A stretch of DNA of 11,013 bases from an uncultured Desulfobacterium sp. (lineage in GTDB: Bacteria; Desulfobacterota; Desulfobacteria; Desulfobacterales; Desulfobacteraceae), in assembly GCA_937124525.1 (NCBI GenBank), contig CAKZLA010000007.1:1-11013 (forward strand). Reading direction: 5' to 3'. The first letter of the stretch is position 1. Each line of letters starts with the position of its first letter. The position numbers and the translations under genes are program-made. Shown here in pieces: positions 5,973 through 11,013 of the stretch. The notes beneath the pieces are model-generated. The model worked only from the letters and a program-made list of their open reading frames with translations, made no database searches and had not been told where the DNA came from.

Positions 5973-7637
5973 ATGAAGGCAATCATCGGAAATTTTAAGC
6001 TGCTGGCCATTGAAACAGAGAATCAAATTAAATTGACCCATGGATTGCTTTCCGACTTTAACATTGATGTTCTGGAGAAGATAACGGCCCAGGACGACTA
6101 TATTGATAATCTTAAAACCATTGTTGAAAATGCTTGTTTTTCCGATATTTATAATATGAAAAGATCCCCGGATATGGCCCCCTTGAATCGAATCCGGGCC
6201 CTTCATATTATGTGCGTGAACCTGGAAAGAATTGCCGATTTCTGTGTTAATATTGCCCGCCAGACCCAATATCTCACCAGCAAGGATTTTATCCAGAAAT
6301 ACGATTATCAGTCCATGTTTCTGGAAATTCAAAAAAGTGTCAGCCAGATTACCCGGGTGTTTGACCATGGGGATCTCTCCCAGGCCCTGGATATCTGTCG
6401 TGCTGAGTTTAAGCTCGACGACCTGTGGGAACAGACCTTTAATATTCTTTTAAAGGATCTTAAAAAAGGGGATGAGGTGACCAATCTTGTCACCACTATT
6501 TTTATTTTCCGATATCTGGAGCGCATCGGTGATTCCATTTTAAACATTGGAGAGGCCCTTATTTTTGCCATCATGGGGGATCGCATCAAGATTCGCCAGG
6601 TGGAGGCCCTGGAGAAGACCTTAACAGAGTCCGGATTTAAGGGAAGCCTTGGGGATATTGATTTTGCATCCATCTGGGGATCCCGTTCCGGGTGCCGTAT
6701 CAGCAAGGTAAGTCGGATGAAACCTTCCGGTTTCCAGGCCCAGGGAATTTTCAAGGAAGGTGAAATTCTTAAGATCCAAAAAGAACGGGCCAACATCAAT
6801 CAATGGGAAAAAATTTATCCCGGGCTGGCACCAAAGGTATTTGGATATTATGAAAAATATCGTACGGCTTCCCTTTTGGTGGAGTTTCTTTCAGGATGTA
6901 CCCTGGATCAAGTTTTTTTAACGGAAAACAGGGCCGTCATGGAGAATACCATCTTTGTTTTTGAGCAAACCATGACGGAGATATGGCATAAAACCCTTAT
7001 TCCGACACCTTGTCCCACCGATTATATGGCCCAGCTCATGCAACGCCTTTCCGCCATTTCCCGGGTGCATCCTGAATTTTTAACCTCCATTGAACCCCGG
7101 GGGGAGGGCCCAACACCCATGGATACCCGGGATCTTATTCAAGTCTGCCAGCAGATTGAGAAGGAGCTGCCCGCCCCTTTTAGCGTATTTATTCATGGTG
7201 ATTTTAATACCAATAATATTGTTTACAACCACGATGATCAAAAGATTCGCTACATTGATCTCCATCGATCTCGAAAGGGGGACTATGTCCAGGATGCAGC
7301 AGTGTTTTTAATTTCCAATTTCAGGATGCCGGTGTTTGATGTTGATCTACGGACCCGTTTAACCAAAGTTTCTCACCATTTTTATAATGTGTTTCGTAAC
7401 TTTGCCCTTGAACAGGGGGACATTACCTTTGATGTCAGGCTGTGCCTGTCCCTTGCCAGATCTTTTTTAACCTCCACACGGTTTGAGTTAAATAAAGATT
7501 TTTCCGGGGTGATGTTCCAGAATGCCCGTATTCTTATGCAAAGAGTGATTGCCCATCATGGGCAGCCCTGGGAGTCTTTTGTTTTTCCCAGGGAGATATT
7601 GCATTACGACAATGACTCATGGAGACAGGAATCATGA
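5973..7637 (+). CDS. PhoU domain fused to APH/choline-kinase-type phosphotransferase
   Basis: This 554-residue cytoplasmic protein has two parts. Residues about 1-215 are PhoU-like, with both repeats carrying the metal-binding ExxxD helix motif: LERIADFCVNIARQ (84-97) and LERIGDSILNIGEAL (182-196). PhoU proteins link phosphate transport to signalling. Residues about 240-540 resemble the APH/choline kinase fold: an N-lobe containing SLLVEFLSGCTLDQ (300-313), the catalytic-loop motif HGDFNTNN (408-415), and YIDLHRSRKGD with the presumed Mg-binding Asp429. Both lobes look intact, so kinase activity toward a small molecule is plausible; the substrate is unknown. Fusion of these two domains is uncommon in my knowledge. 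ATG 5973 is the only sensible start, as the nearby ATG 5966 is out of frame and closes quickly; AAAGG at 5956-5960 is rather distant. Its stop overlaps the ATP-grasp start as ATGA, implying translational coupling. Confidence 0.83.
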   Translation: MKAIIGNFKLLAIETENQIKLTHGLLSDFNIDVLEKITAQDDYIDNLKTIVENACFSDIYNMKRSPDMAPLNRIRALHIMCVNLERIADFCVNIARQTQYLTSKDFIQKYDYQSMFLEIQKSVSQITRVFDHGDLSQALDICRAEFKLDDLWEQTFNILLKDLKKGDEVTNLVTTIFIFRYLERIGDSILNIGEALIFAIMGDRIKIRQVEALEKTLTESGFKGSLGDIDFASIWGSRSGCRISKVSRMKPSGFQAQGIFKEGEILKIQKERANINQWEKIYPGLAPKVFGYYEKYRTASLLVEFLSGCTLDQVFLTENRAVMENTIFVFEQTMTEIWHKTLIPTPCPTDYMAQLMQRLSAISRVHPEFLTSIEPRGEGPTPMDTRDLIQVCQQIEKELPAPFSVFIHGDFNTNNIVYNHDDQKIRYIDLHRSRKGDYVQDAAVFLISNFRMPVFDVDLRTRLTKVSHHFYNVFRNFALEQGDITFDVRLCLSLARSFLTSTRFELNKDFSGVMFQNARILMQRVIAHHGQPWESFVFPREILHYDNDSWRQES

Positions 7638-8509
7638 AAATCGGTGTGGTTGGCATCCCCGGGGGCTGGTCTTCGGAACGATTGGCAGATGCCGTTGAAA
7701 AGAGAACGGGGTTTCGTATTATCATTGATTTTGAAAAGCTCTCCCTTGACCTTGATACTGGAAAGGTCTGGTATGAAAGCCTTGATATCTCCAGCCTGGA
7801 TGCCCTGATAGTGAAAAAAGTGGGGGCACAATACTCCCCGGCCCTGCTGGATCGCCTTGAAATTTTACGGTTTTTGCAGGGCACAGGGATGGCAATTTTT
7901 TCAGACCCCCATCGTATAATGGGGGTTTTGAATCGCCTCTCCTGCACCATTACCCTTAGAAATGGTAAAATCCCCATGCCCCCCACCACCATTACAGAAA
8001 ACATTGATCTGGGCCTAAAGGCTGTGGAGACTTACAAAGAGGCTGTTTTTAAACCCATGTTCTCCTCCAAGGCCAGGGGGATGGCAGTGATCACCAAGGA
8101 TGGTGACATCCGGAAAAAAGTTGAAACTTTTGCCGGAAAACACGGCATGATGTATATCCAGAAAAAAATTGATTTTGGACGACAGGATCTGGGAATTGCC
8201 TTTCTGGGGGGGAAATATCTCACCACCTATGCCAGGTGCGGCCAGGGTGATTCGTGGAATACCACCATTCGTTCCGGTGGAAAATACAAACCCTTTGATC
8301 CGTCACCGGAAATCATTGCCCTGGCACAAAAAGCCCAGTCATTGTTTGGCCTTGATTTCACCTGTGTGGATGTGGCCCAAACCCCTGATGGACCTGTTGT
8401 GTTTGAGGTCTCCGCCTTTGGTGGATTCCGGGGAATTCATAGGGCCAGGGGAATGGATGCTGCTGACCTTTATGTGGCATATGTCTTGGACCAGCTCAAA
8501 AAAAGATGA
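7634..8509 (+). CDS. RimK-like ATP-grasp enzyme (possible GAK-system type)
   Basis: This 291-residue protein has the ATP-grasp pattern: AVFKPMFSSKARGM (137-150, ATP-binding Lys and glycine-rich loop), YIQKKIDFGRQDLGIAFLGG (174-193), TIRSGGKYKP (211-220) and VVFEVSAFGGFRG (255-267, metal site). Such enzymes make an acyl-phosphate and join it to an amine or thiol, as in RimK glutamylation. In RimK relatives the last metal site is usually E-x-N; here it is E258-V-S260, so the Asn is replaced by Ser. The start ATG 7634 overlaps the previous stop (ATGA) and has GGAG at 7621-7624; an in-frame ATG at 7619 lies before that site. From memory, ATP-grasp proteins of this size occur in the TIGRFAM-defined GAK system, but its other partners are not in view. 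The substrate is unknown, and coupling to the PhoU-kinase suggests a joint role. Confidence 0.78.
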   Translation: MKIGVVGIPGGWSSERLADAVEKRTGFRIIIDFEKLSLDLDTGKVWYESLDISSLDALIVKKVGAQYSPALLDRLEILRFLQGTGMAIFSDPHRIMGVLNRLSCTITLRNGKIPMPPTTITENIDLGLKAVETYKEAVFKPMFSSKARGMAVITKDGDIRKKVETFAGKHGMMYIQKKIDFGRQDLGIAFLGGKYLTTYARCGQGDSWNTTIRSGGKYKPFDPSPEIIALAQKAQSLFGLDFTCVDVAQTPDGPVVFEVSAFGGFRGIHRARGMDAADLYVAYVLDQLKKR

Positions 8510-8532
8510 AAAGAACAGGTATCCTTATATTT

Positions 8533-8744
8533 ACTGGTTGACACTTTCTCAAAATATTCCGGCATCCTTCATCCACTGGTTGACACTTTTTCAAAGCATT
8601 CCCTTATTTTTGGGGAATCTCCTCAGAAAAGTGTCAACTACTTTTGAGGTAATTTGAGGGATGCCAATATTCCCTTAGATTCTGGGAATCTCATTAAAAA
8701 AGTGTCAGCTCTTTTTCAGGGAATATGAAAGATGCCAATTTTTT
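8533..8744. repeat. Cluster of four related repeats, two per orientation
   Basis: The core AAAGTGTCAAC occurs four times. Two copies are on the minus strand, read on plus as CTGGTTGACACTTT at 8534-8547 and 8576-8589, 42 bases apart. Two are on the plus strand at about 8627-8638 and 8696-8708 (the last with GTGTCAGC), 71 bases apart. The two plus copies belong to a longer direct repeat (about 8612-8673 and 8683-8744) that shares GGGAATCTC, the core and GATGCCAAT. The minus copies also carry a GGATGCC or GGATACC box after the core. This inward-facing pair layout resembles the multiple terminal repeats of IS21-family elements with the inside lost, but it could equally be a REP/MITE cluster or an operator array. 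No transposase is encoded. Confidence 0.6.
8579..8638 (+). terminator. Long hairpin after the ATP-grasp gene
   Basis: GTTGACACTTTT (8579-8590) pairs perfectly with AAAAGTGTCAAC (8627-8638), and within it ATTCCC (8598-8603) pairs with GGGAAT (8613-8618). It forms from the two inner repeat copies, about 70 bases after the ATP-grasp stop. The T-run after it is poor (TACTTTTGAGG), so it may act as an inefficient terminator or RNA-stabilising structure. Confidence 0.4.
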
Positions 8745-10207
8745 TCCGATGGTGTGGTATAAATCCAGGTATGCAGTTATCAGATGAAAATTTAAATATT
8801 CCTGTCAGACTTTTTCTGCCAGCGATTTTTATACTGTTTGTGGTGGTGGTGATGAGCGCATTCATTGCCTGGTCCACCTGGCAGAATCTTGACCGGGATC
8901 GAAATAACGCCGTTAAATGGCTTTTACGTGAAGCCGATGCCCTTACCCATGTTATGGAGACCGATGCCGGTGCCCAGGTAAGAGGAGGCAAAGAGATCAC
9001 AACGGCACTGGAACAACTCATGATAACAATGGGGACAGCGGAAAATATGGCCTATATTTATTGCCTCGATTCCCGGACTGGGAAGGTTTATTCTCCCCCT
9101 GCCCATCAAAACAGGCCCCATGTGACCGCCCATGCCATGAAATCATTGGGGGACACACATAAAATAATAGATATCCATGGACGCATACCGGTGCTGGAGT
9201 TGACACGACAACTGGTCTTATCAAACAATAAAGCTCCTTTAAAAATACAAAATATGGAGAATCGTCACACCCGGACCTTGCCAACCATTTCAAGTCAGGG
9301 AAACGGGGGGGGCAATCCCAGTGATATCCATGTGGTCATGGGGTTGACCATGGATCTTTACGGGGAGGCCAGGCGGGCGGATCTTCACCATGCAGCCATC
9401 ATGATCTCCATTCTATTGGCCCTTGGCGCCGGTGCTGTGTTTTTTGTCTTTGTGATAAGAAAATATCTTGAAGATTTAAGCCGTATGCAGCGACTGCAAA
9501 GCCAGGTTCAGAAAAATGAAAAATTTGCCGCCATTGGACAACTCAGTGCCAGTGTGGCCCATGAGATCCGAAATCCCTTAAGCTCCATCCGGGGGTTTGC
9601 CCAGTTTTTTGTTCATCTGTTCAAAGACCATGAAGAACACCGGGAATATGCCATGATAATGGTAAAAGAGATAGACCGGATCAATGGGGTCATTACGGAT
9701 CTGATCACCTTTGCAAGACCCTTGGAACTCCGTCGAAAAAGAGTGGATGCCAAAGCCCTTGTCCGCCATATATTGCGCCTCATCGAAGGTGACTCCAGAT
9801 CCAGGGGGGTTGTGATCTCCATGGAGATTGATGACACCATGGCGCCCTTGTTCGTGGATGAGGATCAGATGAAGCAGGTGCTGCTCAATCTGGTCATCAA
9901 TGCCCTTAACGCCCTTGAACCCGGGCAGCGCATCACCGTGGGCGGGGCAGGTAAACCAGGTGATCCATGGGGATGTTTATGGATTGAAGATGAAGGACCG
10001 GGTATTCCCCCCGGGGATCAGCAACGTATTTTTAATCCATTTTTCAGTGGTGGTAACAAAGGAACGGGACTGGGGCTTGCCATTGCCGGTAAAATTGTTG
10101 AGAACCACGGCGGCAGATTGGCGTTGGAAAGCCCGGCCCCGGGCAAAACAAAGGGGAGCCGGTTCACAATTTCTCTTCCCATGACAAAAAAAGGGGAGGC
10201 GTGCTGA
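8732..10207 (+). CDS. ZraS/NtrB-like membrane sensor histidine kinase
   Basis: This is a 491-residue protein. One membrane helix (about 27-47, [15 protein letters not shown]) and a second (about 222-243, [20 protein letters not shown]) enclose a roughly 170-residue periplasmic sensor rich in histidines (for example H73, H125, H130, H134, H143, H149). The cytoplasmic part has an H-box [14 protein letters not shown] with H277, an N-box [10 protein letters not shown] (N390), a G1 box DEGPGIP (420-426), an F-box FNPFFSGG and a G2 box GTGLGLAI (444-451), so all catalytic elements are present. It autophosphorylates and signals to the overlapping sigma-54 regulator. ATG 8732 has AGGGA at 8718-8722, but both lie inside the repeat cluster. 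ATG 8771 gives a shorter, more usual N-terminus without a good ribosome site, so the start is uncertain. A metal or envelope-stress ligand is possible by analogy with ZraS; the ligand is unknown. Confidence 0.9.
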   Translation: MPIFFRWCGINPGMQLSDENLNIPVRLFLPAIFILFVVVVMSAFIAWSTWQNLDRDRNNAVKWLLREADALTHVMETDAGAQVRGGKEITTALEQLMITMGTAENMAYIYCLDSRTGKVYSPPAHQNRPHVTAHAMKSLGDTHKIIDIHGRIPVLELTRQLVLSNNKAPLKIQNMENRHTRTLPTISSQGNGGGNPSDIHVVMGLTMDLYGEARRADLHHAAIMISILLALGAGAVFFVFVIRKYLEDLSRMQRLQSQVQKNEKFAAIGQLSASVAHEIRNPLSSIRGFAQFFVHLFKDHEEHREYAMIMVKEIDRINGVITDLITFARPLELRRKRVDAKALVRHILRLIEGDSRSRGVVISMEIDDTMAPLFVDEDQMKQVLLNLVINALNALEPGQRITVGGAGKPGDPWGCLWIEDEGPGIPPGDQQRIFNPFFSGGNKGTGLGLAIAGKIVENHGGRLALESPAPGKTKGSRFTISLPMTKKGEAC

Positions 10208-11013
10208 TGTCAATGAAATTGCTGATTGTGGATGATGACGCGTCCCACCTAAGGATGCTCTGTGCGGTATTGGGCAGTCGGGGGTTTGGGGTGGATACGG
10301 CAGACTCCGGGGAGAGGGCTGTGGAAAAGGTCGCCCATGCCACCTATGATCTGGTCCTCATGGATGTGAAAATGGAGAACATGGATGGCATTGAGGCTAT
10401 GAACCGTATGATTGCCCTGAGACCGGGTATTCCCATTATACTCATGACAGCCTTTGGTTCCATTGATGCGGCGGTGGATGCCATGAAAACCGGTGCAAGG
10501 GATTACATCACAAAACCCATTGATATTGATTCATTGATATCTCTACTGGACAACATTTTTTCTCCCGGGGAACCCCTTGCGTCCGGGGATTCCAAAACTG
10601 TTTTGCATGGAAAAGATCTACAGCTTCCTGGCATAATTGGAGAAAGCGACGCCATGCAGGCCGTTTTTGAGATGGTGGCACGGGTGGCACCCTCGGATGC
10701 CTCTGTATTGATTGTGGGGGAAAGTGGAACGGGTAAGGAGCTCATTGCCAATGCCATACATGCCACCAGCCATAGAAAGCAAGAGCCCTTTATAAAGGTC
10801 AATTGTGCATCCATACCGGAAGCGCTTCTTGAAAGTGAGCTTTTTGGTCATACAAGGGGAGCCTTTACGGGTGCCACAAAAGCCCGCCAGGGCCGTTTTT
10901 ATATGGCACACAAGGGCAGCATTTTTCTGGACGAAATTGCAGAGATGTCCATGGCTGTCCAGGCCAAGATGCTCCGGGTGCTCCAGGAAAAGACCTTTGA
11001 ACCCCTGGGTTCT
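10207..11013 (+). CDS. NtrC-family sigma-54 response regulator, 3' end cut by window
   Basis: The visible 269 residues hold a complete receiver domain (1 to about 120) and the first half of a sigma-54-interacting AAA+ domain. In the receiver, D9-D11 are the acidic pocket, D53 in LVLMDVKM is the phospho-acceptor, and T81 and K103 are the conserved switch residues. In AAA+, Walker A is GESGTGKE (171-178), the sigma-54 contact loop is GAFTGA (218-223) and Walker B is IFLDEI (239-244). The DNA-binding Fis-type domain expected at the C-terminus is beyond the window. ATG 10207 overlaps the kinase stop (TGATG), with GGGGAGG at 10193-10199, 7 bases upstream; the alternative ATG 10213 is less well spaced. 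Its targets should be -24/-12 promoters; none was found in this window. It forms a ZraSR/AtoSC-like pair with the upstream kinase. Confidence 0.93.
   Translation, partial: MSMKLLIVDDDASHLRMLCAVLGSRGFGVDTADSGERAVEKVAHATYDLVLMDVKMENMDGIEAMNRMIALRPGIPIILMTAFGSIDAAVDAMKTGARDYITKPIDIDSLISLLDNIFSPGEPLASGDSKTVLHGKDLQLPGIIGESDAMQAVFEMVARVAPSDASVLIVGESGTGKELIANAIHATSHRKQEPFIKVNCASIPEALLESELFGHTRGAFTGATKARQGRFYMAHKGSIFLDEIAEMSMAVQAKMLRVLQEKTFEPLGS

Noticed and set aside
8533..8744. CRISPR array
   Set aside because: Repeats are in both orientations, of unequal spacing and imperfect, and no cas genes are present.

Overview
The window looks like a moderately AT-rich deltaproteobacterial chromosome, most likely of the Desulfobacteraceae type. 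This is inferred from gene style and content: an MCE/Mla lipid-transport operon, a PiT carrier with a PhoU-like tail, an NtrC-family two-component pair, and compact operons with ATGA and TGATG overlaps. No rRNA, tRNA or CRISPR was seen, and all recognisable genes are on the + strand.

Region 1 (3-1863) is the 3' part of a phospholipid-transport (Mla/Ttg2-like) operon. It holds the end of the ATPase (MlaF-like), then MlaD and MlaC. The ATPase carries an extra C-terminal domain that reads like a GGDEF domain without its signature. Region 2 (1864-2205) is a 342-base intergenic stretch. It contains four TGTT-type direct repeats at an exact 11-base period (Pho-box architecture), then an intrinsic-terminator hairpin and a second strong hairpin, all ahead of a phosphate transporter.

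Region 3 (2206-8509) is a phosphate-themed block: a PiT permease fused to a PhoU-like domain; a PHP-type metallohydrolase-like protein; a PhoU domain fused to an APH/choline-kinase-type phosphotransferase; and a RimK-like ATP-grasp enzyme coupled to it by an ATGA overlap. I know of no characterised pathway that uses this exact set. A 131-base hairpin element with 13-base terminal inverted repeats and an almost perfect 8-base target duplication sits exactly at the start codon of the PHP-like gene. That gene also contains a textbook terminator-like hairpin 144 bases into its coding sequence.

Region 4 (8510-11013) begins with a 200-base cluster of four related repeats, two in each orientation, which includes a long hairpin. 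It is followed by a ZraS/NtrB-like membrane sensor kinase and an overlapping sigma-54 response regulator, cut by the window edge.

Proposed working model (inference): low phosphate activates the PiT gene through PhoB-like repeats. PhoU-like domains sense or gate uptake, and the kinase and ATP-grasp proteins modify an unknown substrate linked to phosphate status. The two-component pair may be a separate unit, because the repeat cluster lies between it and the phosphate block.
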